DNA of 64,000 nt, taken from positions 51,798,871 to 51,862,870 of the forward strand of contig NC_064433.1 of the NCBI RefSeq assembly GCF_023343835.1, read 5' to 3'. The notes beneath the pieces are model-generated. The model saw nothing but the letters and a program-made list of their open reading frames with translations. It was not told where the DNA came from and ran no database searches. Position 1 is the stretch's first letter, and the number at the start of each line of letters is the position of its first letter. Both the position numbers and the translations under genes were made by a program. This document shows positions 46,785 through 60,787 of this stretch, piece by piece. The DNA is from Lagopus muta. Lineage: Eukaryota; Chordata; Aves; Galliformes; Phasianidae.

Positions 46785-49700
46785 CACGATTCAACAGTGC
46801 CAGGCTTCTACTCAAGCTTCAGCTGCACAGATATTTCCCATGTGGTATTTTTATATCAGAATACGTGTGGTTTGTTGGTTTAGTTTAGTTTAGTTTTGCT
46901 TTAACAGAAGTGATTGGAAAATAATTTTGAATAAGACTAGGGCAAAAGATAGCACTATTTTTCCATGTTAACTGGTGGGTAAAACTTTATTTTAGAATCA
47001 GTATTGCCCCCACCATTTGGAAGATGGACACATTTAGTAGAGATGGTTTTCCTCCCACAAAAAAACCCTGCTTTTTCATGACAAGGCTGAGCAATTGAAA
47101 CATCTTATTTTTGTGTGTACCATACAGCCTTGTTAGAGCTTGGCTGCTCCATGAGATTCACCAGGGTCAGGATGGCTCCCTAGGCATTGTCCTGGAGGAA
47201 GAAGGAAGCATGCTGCCTCTGGGATGGGGGAGGCTGAGCAGTGCTCCAGGAAATGAGCAGCACCATGGAGAGCTGAAAGTCTGATGTTGCTCCAGCAAGG
47301 AGAAGAACAAGGCAGTCTTAATTAGCAGACAGTGGGAAAGGAGTTTATGGGGCTCTAGGATGAATAAATCTCAAGCAGAGGGATCTGAGAGCCAAAGGGA
47401 GAGAAAAGAGGGGGGTAAGAAAAGGGAAGGCAATAAAAAGTGTTTTTCTTATTGTGAGAGAAACCTCCCTGGTCCTCTTTCAGATACCAAGAACACTGTT
47501 GTTGTGTGCTTTTCTTCGGATCATGGAGGAAAACATCCAAAATAGCATAAGGTAAGGTCAAACACTTGCTCCATGTAACAGCAGTATCAAAAAACATATG
47601 CTGTGTTGGGTTATCACCAATTAGCAATTGCTTCCACTATGGCAATTTGTCTCTGAATCACCATACTTCCAAGATAAGGGATATGTAGAGATTAATTGTC
47701 AGTTACACACATCTGAAGTGTTTATGTAAATATGTGCTGTTAATAATAACAGCAACAATAATGACAATAGAGAATCCCATTTTGTGTGGTTGTGGTTGCT
47801 CAAAACAGCTGTTTTAATGAGACATCTGCCAGTGAAACAATTTAGCCTGAGGATAATGAATAACTGTTACTTAACTGAGATAGTATTAGCATAAACTCTA
47901 CTTAATGGGGACACATTTGGCCAGCGAGCAGTGATTTCTTGGTACTTATCTAGGTGTTTAATAGTGAAAATTATGAGCTTGTGGCAAAAACAAAGAAACA
48001 AACAGCAAGTTATGTTATGTTTAGGTTGCTTTAGTTTGAAATACCTTAGAGGGATTTTGTCAGAGAGTGAATTATTCAAAACTTAGGAGACTTTGTGATG
48101 TGTGCTTCAAAATGCTGGAATACTGATGATCACTGTCTCGGTCTTCATCTCATAGTATAGAAATTACTAATATATGGAGATAAAAGTTTGTATATCTGTT
48201 TTATGGCATTATTTTCTCTTATCTGAATCTTCTTGCATTCATTACATGTGTATAAGCACAGATGCACAAGTGTGGGAAGAGTTTTTAATATACCTTCATC
48301 TGAATTTCTTCAAAGTTGAGTACACTGTACATCCAGAATGGCACTTCAGGTGAGGAATTCTGTTTGAATGGAGTCTGCTTGACATGATTTCCAAATTTTT
48401 CTGGTTCCCATATAGATGTGTTTCAGAGTACTGAGACAATTCCATAAAATCTTTGTGCTGCAATGGGCAAGCGTAGTGATATGTTGTGATCAAAGCCATA
48501 GGCCAGATTTTTTCAAACTACTGATTATCCATGCAAGAAGTAAAAGCTTGCTTGCAAATGATAAGGTTATTTGCTTTCAAGGGAGATGGATTGTGTGTGT
48601 ATTGGCTGTTATCCCCTGGCTTTAAAGAAATGCTGGCAAAGACCATGTTCTTTGTGAAATAAACTAGAATGATGAGGTTAAATGCAGTGTGATTCAATTT
48701 ATTTGGCAAGATCTACGAACAAAATGAATATGAACCATGGGACCTTTGAACACTGTGAAAACCTATCTGTTATTTCTCTTGAGGAAAGTAAATGAATCCT
48801 TTTTCAGATAAGAGAAAGTGTTACTATATTACTGAGAGAATTTACTAGATTTAGAAGAATGCCAGATAGTTCTTCCTTTCATATTTATAGCTGTCTTTTC
48901 TTGAATATAAAAAAATGTAGCCCATGACATGTGGTAATTCTAAAGGTAAAAGGCAGCCCTTGGGATCTGAATGACAGAGGAGGTCTCGGTCAGCAGTAAC
49001 TGACTGATGTCTGTACCTCTTTAAGGAAACACACACCATTTGGTTAGGGATCCTGGTGTTTGCTTTTGCCCCGGACCCTGAACACAATAAAATTCCCAGA
49101 TGAGAAATTCAAAGAAAAATTGACAATTATATTTAATTGATTGTAAAGTCTTGTTTCATTATATTATCTTAATAATAGCAACATACATGTACTGTTCTGA
49201 CAGCATATCTACTGTTACAGATGTCTGATGAGAATCATTTATAATAGAGACAGGCATGTTCAAGAAAGGCAAGTAGGACTCTTAAGCAGGTATTTTAGAG
49301 TGTGATTCATTTGACCTATTTTAGACACCTACACTAAGACAAGATGAATCTGGAGGAGTGAATCATGCTCTTCGTGTCTATGCTATTCTGGACTCCCGTT
49401 GAAATGGCAGAGTTTCTGGGGGCTGCTCTAATTTCTTCAAGTTAGAGCACCCTTAGTAAGGTTCCCCAACAAGTAACAAGTGTCAAAGCCACTGCTGTCT
49501 CCAATTCTTCTCTTTTCATGCCTCTACTCTCAAAAGAAGCTTGTCTTTGGAGTTAGCTAGCATCACTATATTGGTTAGACGAAAGTCATGCTCCAATGAC
49601 TTTGATGACAACAGTCCTAGATGCTGTTATATTGGCATTATGATAGGATTGCAATATTGATTTGGAAAAGCACAAGAAGCCCCACAGTTAAAATACTTCT

Positions 49701-49832
49701 CTTGTAGGATGAGTCTTTCTAGTATACACTTAAGGTTCATGATGAGCAGAGAAGACAGAGGAAACATGAGGAAAACTTGCACAATGTAGTTATTCAGGGA
49801 ACAAGCACTGAACTGAATTCTCATTGGCTCCA
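46785..49832. other. gene-free AT-rich unique sequence
   Basis: No gene or named repeat is recognised. A small (TTTAG)3 run lies near 46877-46895. Open frames of 60-90 codons have no domains. Confidence 0.65.
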
Positions 49833-50031
49833 ATTTCACAGAAAGAGTGATCACTCACTGGAACAGACTGCCCAGGGAGGTGGTGGAGTCACCATCCCTG
49901 GAGCTTATAGAGAAATGTGTAGGTGTGGTACTATGGAACACGGTTTAGTGGGCAACATTGGTGGTAAGTTAACAGCTGCACTAGATGATCTTAGAGGTCT
50001 TTTCCAGCCTTAATGATTCTAGGATTCTATC
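49833..50031 (+). mobile_element. CR1 LINE 3' end
   Basis: The plus strand reads ctcactggaacagactgccc, then agggaggtggtggagtcacc, followed by 'atccctggagcttatagag'. The end is 'gcactagatgatcttagagg', 'tcttttccagccttaatgat' and tctaggattctat. This is a standard 5'-truncated CR1 of about 200 bp. It is the plus-strand counterpart of the subfamily seen at 45756-45875. Confidence 0.96.
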
Positions 50032-53000
50032 ACTTATTCTCAACCAGATATTTAAACAATGTGGATGAGTAGCATTCCAGAAACATTTACATTTCCAAAG
50101 TGATGCAGTACAGAAATAAACGACCTCCATTATGTGAAAAGCCATGAGTGTGCAGTCTCTGAAAAGCAGGAATTACATGAGCAAGAGATTGAATTTGTCT
50201 TGCAAAACTCAGATATCATTAAGCGCAGATGACTATACACGCACTAGTAATGAATACAGGCTTGAATACTTATATCCAGACCATGAGTACTTCATTAAGG
50301 CTTCAAGATTCTTTGGATAGCTTTGAACTTCTAGCTAGAATTTTAAAAACCCATGCTGTAGTTGGCTGTCTCAAAGGATGGCAAGTCTGATGTAAGCTGT
50401 CAGGGTTGGGTATAGAGTATGTTAACATTAGTGAAAAAACAAGCAAACAAAAGAAACCCTAAAAAATGTAAAAAGCTTTATCTTATTGTTTCTGCTTTCA
50501 GCCAAACCCCAAATCTCCTCTGAAAAGTTGAAGGGAACTGATTTCATCCGAGATGTGGTTGTTCCTTTACCTTGTGCTAAAGCATGTGTGCTTTAATCCG
50601 AGTGTTCATACTAACGGCTCTCACTGCCCTTGCTCTTGGAGGGACAACAAACTTTTGTGTATACTTGAATACGGGAGCAAGCTACAACAGAGGCTGCATT
50701 CTCATAGCTGAGCTCCAGCCTGTAGACCTCTTGCTCCAGTGAACAGAAAGTTCAAACAAGTAGTGAAATTGCTTTAACCCTCCCAACCTTTGCCTGACAC
50801 AAGGCTCACGTACTTTGACTGTGAGCAGTACTGAAGTCCATTAATGGCCTTCTTTTATTACATTCCTTCTCATTGACAGAAGTAATTAGGAGAGACATGT
50901 ACTGTCTCTGTGACTCTTCCCACTTGAGCTCTCCCTAGAGACAGAAGGACAGGGCATATTCATGTCAAGGAATTAAGATAAAGCTTTCATCCTCGCACTG
51001 CTATCACAAACGTTTTTGCAGATGACAGGGAGGAACTTCAGAAATTTGAAAAGAAAAAAAAAAGAAAAAAAAGCCCTTAGTGAGTAGTAAATAGATTCTT
51101 ACTGTGTCCAGACAAAGAATAAATTTATTGTGTGACCTTATTTGCAAAATAAAGCAAGTATCTTTTGGCCTGAAAATTGCTCTGTATGCTCTTTTTAAGA
51201 GTTGTAAGATCCCCTACTTGGTGACAAATTGGGACTATTTGTACAATTGTTAAAAATATGCGATTCTGACCTAGGAGTCTGGTTCTTGAGTATGACCATG
51301 GTGCTCATTTTACTGTTAAAAACAATAGCAGAACTCATCCAAAACGACTGCCAGAGTGCCGTGGAGGAGCCCTCATTTGACACAGCTGTTCATGAGAAGA
51401 AGAGCTTCCTTTTTCAGATCAACATACATAATTTGGGGAACATTTTCTCTTTCTTTATTTCTCTTTCTTTCTTTTTTTTTTTTTTTCCTTTTTTTTTTTA
51501 TTTTTTATTTTTTCTGGTTGAAGTAACCTTTCCACTATGCATGTACTCTATAAGTCAACAATACTTCCTCTGCTGCAGGAGCTCAATTCATTGCTTAAAG
51601 GAAGAATAAAATAGAAATACACACTGGATCAAAAAGAAACAAGACTGTGAATCTGAAAGAGGCCTGCCCTTGGCATTTCCTCTTGCCTTGCTCCCAAAGG
51701 CAAGAAAGACTACAAGGGCCCTCCATCAGTCTTATGGAAATACATTTCATCTGAAGTAAATGTTACCCTAATCCACAGATGCCATAGAGAAAAATGACAG
51801 CCTTATAATGTTTAAAGGAGTGATTTGAATTGTGGAAAGGGCAGTGGTGAGCTTGGGGAAGCTCTGCTTGACCTCTTTTGATGTAGACATTGCTGATAAA
51901 TGCACACAAACTGGCAAAAAAAAAAAATATATATCCAATTATAAAGCTGTTAAGGATGGTGAACCTGCCAATCCCCGTGACTGGCCAAATGTGTCTTGAT
52001 TGTGTGAAACAGAGGGGCTCACATTACACCATGCTGTGGGTAAAACTAGATTAGTGGGATTTCTGCTTCCACTTGGGCTACTGAGGCTTATGGCAAAAGT
52101 TGTGGTCTTTGGTTAGCCTGCCACTTAAAAGAATGCATTTCAGGAATGGGTGCTAAACGCATCTAAAAAATTCAAGCATTGACGTATTTTTTAACGTTAC
52201 TTCATTGAAGTTTTCCATGTGCTATACATTATCACTACAATGTGTTTTATCATAATGGCAAATCAGAACTCACAGTGTTCTTTCTCCAGCAAAGACAGAC
52301 TCCAGCCATTTAAACTAATGGAAAACCCGTATGAAATGCGAGCAAGAGAGAACCAACACACAAACAATCAGCTTTAGTTCTGCCCACTGTCCAAGAAAAA
52401 GTAATGATAATACAAAGAAAAAAAAATAAAGGAAGTTATGTATTTTATCCCATTCACTGTTTATGTGCAAAAGCAAGTTGCTGACAGGAGCCCTCATGCC
52501 CAAGTTTACTGTTTTAAAAGTATTTTTAATCCAAAACACTTACTTGTTTTTGACTCCTGGGGCAGGAGTTCATCAGGAACTGTCAGGCTGGGGGACTGGT
52601 GCATGAAAACAAACGGCAGTGCTCAAGAATGTCAGATTTCATTTGGAAAGCCATTTTATTGTGTGTGTTCCGTGGTGTTGTTACGATCGCAGCTAAAGGA
52701 GAAGTATTCTGAATTGATAGCATCCTTTCAATCTCATATTTTAATGGGCTGAGAGGAGTATCTGCCAGCGCAGACAGAAGCAATTGAACTATGGAAAAAC
52801 AGTACATTACCTGCCTCTGCTGCATTTTTCATAAGTAGATCTCCAAAAACTTTACAAGAGAAAACCAGGAGACCAACTTCACTATTACAGTAGTTGATGC
52901 AGTTGATGTTACACCTTCCTGTTATGCCTCTATGCAGTAGGAATTGATTTCGTAATAGAACAAACTGCCTTTTGCATTGGGTAAATCTACTTAAGTTAGC

Positions 53001-53454
53001 AATGGAATGATGCTCATCAGCAGTTTTAAAATATCCCTGACTCCACACCTTTGGGAACATCACTTTTATAGTCTAATAAGAAAACACACAAAACATAAGA
53101 TTAGCATGGGAGCTTTATTCTCTCTTTTATCTTCATAACTACTACTAAAGCCTTTCTTCCTGGACAAGGAAGAATAAATGCCTTCGGTGCACAATGGGCA
53201 AAAGTTCAGTGAAGTGGCAAAATTATCTAACAGCTAATTTAGAGATGCACATAACCAGAGCAAAGAGGTGACAGTCCTTTGTGCCAGTTGAATTTGCATT
53301 TCCTGGATTCCATTTCAGACACATGATGTACGTCTTTGATCACAACACTTCACTTCTCTGTGTCTTTGATTCTGACGGGGGGGCAACGGTCCATTAAAAG
53401 CCTGAAATTTTCAAACACAGAAAACAAGGACCTAGTTGCTACTGTTAGCAGAGC
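50032..53454. other. gene-free unique sequence
   Basis: No gene is recognised. A pyrimidine-rich run (TTTC units passing into long T tracts) occupies about 51447-51517 and accounts for the Phe-rich part of a 126-codon frame there. The segment 52140-52760 is repeat-poor, with CpGs in gttacgatcgcag (about 52679), and could be a conserved non-coding element. Its 104-codon frame has no recognisable domain. Confidence 0.6.
51447..51517 (+). repeat. (TTTC)n/poly-T low-complexity tract
   Basis: Repeated tctttcttt units lead into T runs broken by single C or A. This is a pyrimidine-only tract on the plus strand. Confidence 0.9.
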
Positions 53455-53540
53455 CACAGAATCACAGAACGTTGACAGGAAGCTCTGGAGGTCCTCTTGG
53501 CCAATCCCAGACATGCAGAACAGGTGGCTCCAGTATTATC
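53455..53540 (-). mobile_element. probable CR1 LINE 3' end, diverged
   Basis: The words agaatcacagaacgttgac, aagctctggaggtcctcttg and gccaatccc resemble a minus-strand CR1 3' terminus of the 'gggacctctggaggtcatctggtccaaccc' class (quoted in part). It ends in two agaatcacaga-type tail units. Homology fades near 53540. The match is less complete than for other copies. Confidence 0.6.
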
Positions 53541-56500
53541 CTCATTTGAAAACACAGGCTCATTATCATGTATGTATGACACTGTACAATGTATTGTGTA
53601 TTTACTGTATTTACTGATTCTGGCATGCTTTTTTTTTTTTTTTTTTTTTTTTTTTCCCCATAAACCACTTTTGCAAGGGCTTGCTAGTATCTTGAACAGA
53701 TAGCTCTCACCTTTGAGGATGCAGCAGCTCCCTCTTTCAGTTCTTTATTCTTTAACACTAGAAAAAAAAAGAAAAAAGAAAAAAAAAGACTGCATAAATC
53801 ACCTTTTTTTAATTGTGAAATACTCCCCTCTGACATTTCTAACTTGTACATCTTGTAATTAAGACACTTCTTAACATACCCTTTTACATAAACTGCAGGT
53901 AGAAGTATACTGAACATGTCCCACAAGAAATAACAGCTTAATCCATTTTTTCTGCTGAGCAGGCTTTCTGAACATGTGATCTCGAGTTCTTTACTTAATC
54001 CCCAGGGTTAATTAATTAAAACAAAAAGATGAAGAGTTTGTTTCCATAATTCATCTTGTTATTAAATAACCCATTAACTCCTTTTTGAATGCACTGTTTC
54101 TCTCATGCTTCACTATGTAGCGAGTCTTAATCTCTAAGACCTTGATTTATTCCACTGGAGTGGCAGCATTTCATACAGGCATGCTCATGCTAGCTTTGAA
54201 TTCTACCTCTTCAATACCCATGGCAGAACAGCATTTTGCCCAGAATAAATAGTTGATCATGTTGTATTTCAGATGAGTTTTACTGTCTGCTCTAAGCTTA
54301 TTGCTACAGTTGCTATGCTGACAAAGCTTCAATAGGTCTCTGTGAGCTACAGTTAGAACTATAACAATGATTTAGTAAACCCTCAGTTTTGTCCAAAAAT
54401 GTGTTCTCATCCAGACATTTAATTTCCTTGATCAAGTTTTAATTTAACTATTCTTACAATTTCCTTTATCTCTCTCTCTTTTTTTTTTTCCCCCTGTAAG
54501 GACTGTTTTTCTAGAAACAACACACAATGGTACTACAAACTCATCTGACACATTTTCTAGAAGTGTGAATTCTGCAATTCCTGGTGTCACTGAATCTGGG
54601 TCATTTCCTACACAAGTTCATTAGTCACCAGTGACGCTGTTGGGCAAGAGGCTCCAGAAGAGAGTGGCTCAGAGTGCCAAGATGGGAGGATGTGCTATCA
54701 GGGGCTGCTCAGGCAGTGAGGAAGCCTTTTTATACCTCTACCACATCCTGCTAAACTAACACCAGTGACTGCATTCCTTTGGTAAAGGCAACAACCTTCT
54801 AAATCCCAAAAGAACACACAGAAGTCATTCCACAACACCCTGTGCCTGCCAGCCCATGGAAATTCGTGGTGGGATGTGGGATCATGAGTCCAAGGTGAGA
54901 AACCGGCATGGATGTATCATTCATTACCACCACCCACAGCATGCCTGCAGATGTGGGATCTGTGAATGGAGTGCTAGTGCAGAGAACATCAGGATGCAGA
55001 AGCGTGGAACGCTGCTGTATGTTGGCAACTGCTAGATTACCTAAACCATGGTGAGCGTGTAGTGTAGGCAGGCTTTATTAGCGAAGTTCAAACTAAGATG
55101 CGCTAATTAAAGAAGAGGTTGTCCTAGTTGCTAAGGGAATGAATAATTTCTGTATTACTGCTTCTACCCCAGTAGAGTGTGTTCTCAGCTGTCCCTCTGG
55201 TCATCATTGCCAGAAAGGGAGGTCAGTTATTGTTGCTTCTGTGACTACAGTGTTTTGTTTTTTAAGCTCAGTTTTGCTTCTTTTGAGAAAGATGTAGTCT
55301 AGAATAGGATATCTGTCAGCTCTTCTGTAAAGCAGAGATTGACCAAGTGTTGGAGCCAGTCCTAGAATGAAGCAGATGCAATGGTCTGAATATTCTATTA
55401 CTAAAGATGCTGGCTGCTGCCAGACGTGCATCTTGCTTAGCTTGGTCTCGTAAAAAAGCATTCTCCAATTCTTTTTTCTTCTAACGTAATATATACTATG
55501 CATAGGCAGATGCTAGGGGCATACGGATGTAAACTCAGAGGTGAGATCAACAGGACTGAAACATAGTGAAGTTAATGCTCAAGTGAAAAACTGTCTTCAT
55601 GTGGTGATCCATTACCAGCTGCTAGTCCAGTAGCAACCCCATCATCCTTCCTTCTCAGTGTGAGCTTTCCATCCATCTCAGCTTGAAACTTAAATTACAG
55701 CACGTAGCATTTTCAGACCAGTATTTTTCTTCCAAGTTGACATCCTCTATGGAAACCTTGCTGCCATCATTACAAACCTTTCTTCTCTGACACTCCGTGG
55801 GGTTGTCTGGCTGTAACTTTACCTTTGTGAGACACCAGAGCCTTGCTCCTCCTGTACCATGGAGATGGGAAAAATAATAAAATTCTCATTAAGGGAAAAT
55901 TGTCTCTGTCTATGAAAAGACAATGTAGCTCTACATTAAGCTCTAGTTTCCAATACGCTGAGACACTGTGTTATTTTCCTTTGCTTTTATTTCATGAACC
56001 TTTATTCCTCCAGCCAGCTATTTATTATATTGGAACACGTTCCCTTTATTTCATCTGTTCTCCCTCCTACCTCAAAGCAGAAGTTGCAGCATCTGCCATC
56101 ACCCCTCCCTACCGGCTGGTTTGGTTTGTGTTCTCCAAGAAATACATCTTCTTTTCCCATAAGCCCTTGAAGTCACAGAGTTCCAGTGCTACCTTTCTCT
56201 CACTGAGGACTCTAAGCTCAGGGAGGCATGTCTGCCTTTTGCTGAAAAATGCTCCCTCTGCAATTTTAACTAGTCTGATTTTGCATTACAACCTCTGTGA
56301 TATCATTTATCTAATTTAGATGTTTCCTCTGCATCCTATTCTACAGAAAGAGCTGTGAAACCTTCATAAGATAAAAATCTTTATCTGAACTTCAAGTTGG
56401 ACTGCCCCAGAATCACAGTAGAGGTCGGAATCTGCCAGAATTTCCTGCCTGTTGGAGACAGGTATGGGTTGTTAGACTGAGTATTTGGGAGAAAATCCTA

Positions 56501-57960
56501 AGAAAGCCAGCAACTGCTGAGCCTAAAGTCTTACCCTGAGTTACTTTGCTGTGTTGGAACAATATTTTTGCTAATAAAGCTGTGACCAAAAAAAGACGAG
56601 ACCCTGATGTTGTGATAAAGACATTTTCATCTGAATTCTGGTGAAGTCTTCAACAGTGTACAGGGAGGGCCAAAAGCAGCTGAGAACATTCTCAGTGTCT
56701 ATTGTGAGAAGAACTGGGAGTGCCAATGTGGCAGGAACACTTCCCATAATCAGATATCATTAGTCTCATTGATCAGTGTTCATCAGATCATCCTGTTTGA
56801 CATGTCCTGGCCTGTGCTGAAGATTAGAACTTCAGTTCTTGCCAAATTAACAGGAAACCAGGATAAACAGTCAGCTCTATAGAGCTCTGCTATGCAACAA
56901 GTGCATTAACCACTTTATAATCTCTTTGTAATCTGTTTCGATGTTAATGGGTCTGCTACAGAAGCTAACGTGTAATAATTTACTTTGCAACATGATCTGT
57001 ATTGGATTGTAAAAGTGGACCAGGGTCCTTGAAGGCTGTAAAGAGTTCTTACACATCAGGGATTGTTCTCTACACTTTATTTACAAATCAAGTTCATCAG
57101 TTCTTTCTTAAATTCTACATTTATTTGTACTCAGAGTGATAGCTCATAAAATATCCTCCCCTTTTCACAGTGAAGATCAGATCGGAGACAGACTCAGCCC
57201 TTTTATCTCAGCTTTTGTTATGTAACATTTGGAAACTCACTGACTATACCTCTTTGATGCACAAGCTAACAGTGAGCAGGAGCCAACGTGGCTGTTATGT
57301 CATTCCCATTTACCATCTATAGGATTATAATTATTCTACTCATTAACGTTCCACTGCCTGTTGTCACATTCACTGGTCATCCTATTCAAGTTGGTTACTG
57401 ATGGGACAGTTGAGCTCAGTAATTATCGTTTCTGGTTGTGAGGTTCTTGAGTGATACAGAAAGTGAAATGCATTTCCATAGGACAGGATATAAATGTACC
57501 TAGAGATATTTCGAGGGTTCCACAGATGGGAAGAGATTTGTTGACTCATTCAGAGTACTAGATGGTCTACAAGCTGTAATTCAGAAGATAGTTTGTCTTC
57601 CTTCCTTCATCTCTATGATCTTTTCCCAGATTTCAGACTTCCTTCAGTTCTCCAAAACAGCCTCTGTCTCTTTCTCCTCCATTCTTTGTGGGTTTTTTTG
57701 GTGTGCTTTGTTTTGTTTTTGCATAGGTCTCTTGCTTCATTTTCCACTTCAGACTTTTTTTCACCATCCTGCAATCTTTTCTCCTTGCCACACTCCTCTT
57801 CCCCACTTTTTGCCCCTCATGTACCATTAACGCTTCCTCTGCAAGCCTTTTTTACCACTGAATTCACCACTCCTTTACCCCATCCGTAAACCTCATTAAT
57901 TCTCTGTAAGTCTAATTCATTCCTCTGCTCTTAATTTTGTAATACCTATTGACTTGATAG
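53541..57960. other. gene-free unique sequence
   Basis: No gene or named transposon is recognised. The stretch contains the poly-T at 53629-53655, an A/G run at 53761-53788, and a homeodomain-type ttaattaattaa at 54008-54019 inside a repeat-poor segment (53940-54310). A 158-codon open frame at 55843-56319 has no recognisable domain. One such frame is about what chance gives in 64 kb of AT-rich DNA. Confidence 0.6.
53629..53655 (+). repeat. poly-T tract (27 nt)
   Basis: There are 27 uninterrupted T followed by cccc. No aataaa complement lies at the right distance, so it is read as a plain mononucleotide repeat. Confidence 0.97.
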
Positions 57961-57965
57961 TGGTG

Positions 57966-58017
57966 TTGTTTTTCTTTCTTTCTTTCTTTTTTTTTTTTTT
58001 TTTTTTTTTCTTTTTTT
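57966..58017 (+). repeat. (TTTC)n plus long poly-T tract
   Basis: Four TTTC units pass into a T run of more than 20, followed by ctttttttaat. This is a mixed simple repeat that slipped from a TTTC microsatellite. Confidence 0.96.
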
Positions 58018-60750
58018 AATCTACAAATCTCTACTCTCTTTGAAAAGACTGCTGCTGAGGCAGCAGTTATTGTTCTGATGAACCATAAATACATACTTCA
58101 TATTACTTCTTCTTAGCAAGCAGAAAGACATACAACACAACAGAAAGTAAGAGCCATTTTCTTTTTTCTCCTTAGAGTCCTGGGTACATTAACAGATCTT
58201 AATTGCCCAAACCTGCCTCATCTGGGACCCTGCCCACTCTCTCCCCTGTTCCAGAGCTATTCAAGCTCAGGTTTGAGAACTTACTTTTGCTCTGAATTAT
58301 GTGAATGTTGTATCTGTGCTTGCTTCAGTCTTTGGCTCAAACAGGTTTGTATTGCAGCCCCAAGCTGCAGCACTCTGCTCCTGACTAGACTGGCTGGACT
58401 GTGGAGCTGCTTCTTCACCGTGCCTTACCTAGGATTGTCACTGAATCTGTCTTCACTCATGTTACAACTTCACTCAGTTACGGGGGGCTGCACTTGGGTC
58501 AGTGGATTCACTGCCCTGCCAACATGGAGGCTGGCCTTGGTTCCTGGCTTAAGCTCCATCACAGAATTGTTTCAAGTTGGCTGCTTCTTCAGTAGAGCCT
58601 AATTCCTTTTCTGAGTGCTTGAATGAAGCTTGGGTACGTGGCCTCTGGCAGAGGTGGGAGTACCTGTCAGTATTCCTGGTCCTCCTCCAATCTATCCCTG
58701 CTTATGGCTGCAACATTCCCTTTCTGTCATAACTGTAAGGGAAGGAACAGGGACTCTTGCAGTGTTGGCAGCCACTCTTCTTTCCCTCCCACGTGCTCCT
58801 TCTCAGCTACCTTTACCAATCAGTTCTGAACAAGTCACTAAAAAGTTCTCAGACAGACAATTTCATTTTTTCCAGCATGCAGTTGCCACCACCATCTTAG
58901 GTGCTGAATTTCTAGATCTGCCTCAAAAAAGATGCCAAATGAATATTAACATTATATAATATTCTAATCAGGTTGTGTCCTTTTGCCAAAGGAAAATATC
59001 CTCTTTTCAGCATTTCCTCTGCTTTTTATAGAACAGCAGTGTAAATAAAGGTTGCTAATGTTCATTGCTTACAACAGTACGAGGATTTAAATGTATATAA
59101 TCCTAGATGAGAATCTGCATTAACAGGGAGCTAAGGCTTTCAGAATGCAAACCTCACAAACACAAATCATATGGGGGGGAAGAGGGGGGAAGCAAACAAA
59201 AAAAAACAAAAACAGTGAAACCAGCATCTTGCCTGTGTTCCACAGCTGTTTTTCATGCTGGTTACCTTTTACTCCCTCCTACTGTCCAGATATCTCCACT
59301 TGCATCTGTGAATTTCTGCTTTAACAAAACAATCCAGAAACATGCAAAAAGATCACAAATTTAGAAGATACTCTTATAGCTACAAAAGTGCAGAGCTCAG
59401 GTTGCTTTTCTTTTCTCCCCCTCCAAGCAGAACACTACTATGTATTTCACATGAATTACTACTTATTCCTCAGAGCTATGTTTTCAAAAAGTAGTAGAGT
59501 CTGCCTAATTACTTCTTCTTAACTACAGCATCTTTCGGTTTCCTTTGAAACAATAACGTGATAATCAATTCCGACTGTTTAGTTCTCCTTTCAAAGAAAG
59601 GATCTAGTAAGTATAAGGGAATAGAGCAGATTCCTGTCAAAAATCAGTGGAGAGATTCAGAGTCTGATGTACCTCAACTCCACTTTCAGTGTATTACAGC
59701 TATTCTGTAAGGAGGTTCTGCATCACTCATTCACCAAGTCTAACGATTCTGAACACAATGAGACCTGTACTTTGTGTAAATGTGAGGTTTATAGAATTTA
59801 TGGATCTGTCTGCTCTGGGCGGGGGAGAGAATGTTGTTTTGATTGTTGCTCTTAGAAAGCTGGTGAGTTTAGTTGTGTGGTATATGAATAGCACTGTACG
59901 ACATCACTCCTCTCTTGTTCATAACTACTAAGAGTAACACCTCTAGGTACTATTGGTTGGTAAAAGAACTTAGCACAATTTTTCTTAAATTTTTTTTTTT
60001 AAAGGCATGTAAGCATAGAATTGTAGTGATACCATCGAATAATCTCCAATTATGATAAATGGTGCGTGCACATCTGATTTCCACCCATATTTTGTTACTA
60101 CATTGTCCTGGATTTGGTTGCCTTCCACCATACCAATTCTCTTTAAAAGCTAGCTTTGTTTGTTTGTTTGACAAACCTTCTAAGGAACTGAACATGACAG
60201 TTGTATTTAATCAGTGTGAATTTCTGGTATATATGGAAGACCTGTGCTACAAAGCACAGCCAGCTCAAAAATCTCAACACATGCTAAATGCAGTGTTTCT
60301 GTTTCAAAGCTGAGGGACTTGAAGATGCTGTTGCCAAGGGAAAGGAATGAGATGGGCTGGAGACAATACAGTGAAGTAGTGGTCAGCTCCAGTACTTCTA
60401 TGAGGGTGAGTAGCATGTCGCCAGATCCAACGCTGCTGCAGAGGACTCTCAATCCCAGCAGTGGACAGACATCACACCAGACATCTTTTCTGTACTCTGG
60501 TGACAACAGCAGTAGTAGGAGCCAATCTGGTTAACTACAGATCAGGCACAAAGTAGTCTGTTGGACCACAGTCATTCTGCTGTTCTAGATTGTGTCCTAC
60601 TTTGTCCACACCTGGGGCTGGTCTCTTGCAAAAGTCTTCATATTTCCTATAAAAGCCTTCTTGTTTTCTCTGGGCCAAGTTGCAGCACACAGCATTGAGC
60701 ATTTCTGCACAACTTTGTCAGAATTGTGGTCTCAGCACCCATATGCTGCT

Positions 60751-60787
60751 GGTCTATGGTATGGTCATATGGTATGGTCTATGGTAA
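60751..60787 (+). repeat. imperfect tatggt-unit duplication
   Basis: ggtctatggtatggtc is followed by atatggtatggtctatggta. This is a short duplication built of tatggt units, apparently from slippage. Confidence 0.8.

Noticed and set aside
51229..51609. 126-codon open frame with a hydrophobic Phe-rich segment resembling a membrane helix
   Set aside because: The hydrophobic part is encoded by the (TTTC)n/poly-T tract at 51447-51517 and is a simple-repeat artefact.
55843..56319. 158-codon open frame on the plus strand
   Set aside because: No domain or family resemblance is seen, and it is rich in Ser/Leu/Tyr/Phe as AT-rich chance frames are. At the stop density here about one frame of this size in 64 kb on six frames is not surprising.
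57593..57889. 98-codon Phe/Leu/Ser-rich frame, signal-peptide-like
   Set aside because: It follows from a pyrimidine-rich stretch. Overlapping frames in the same region are equally open, which points to composition and not coding.
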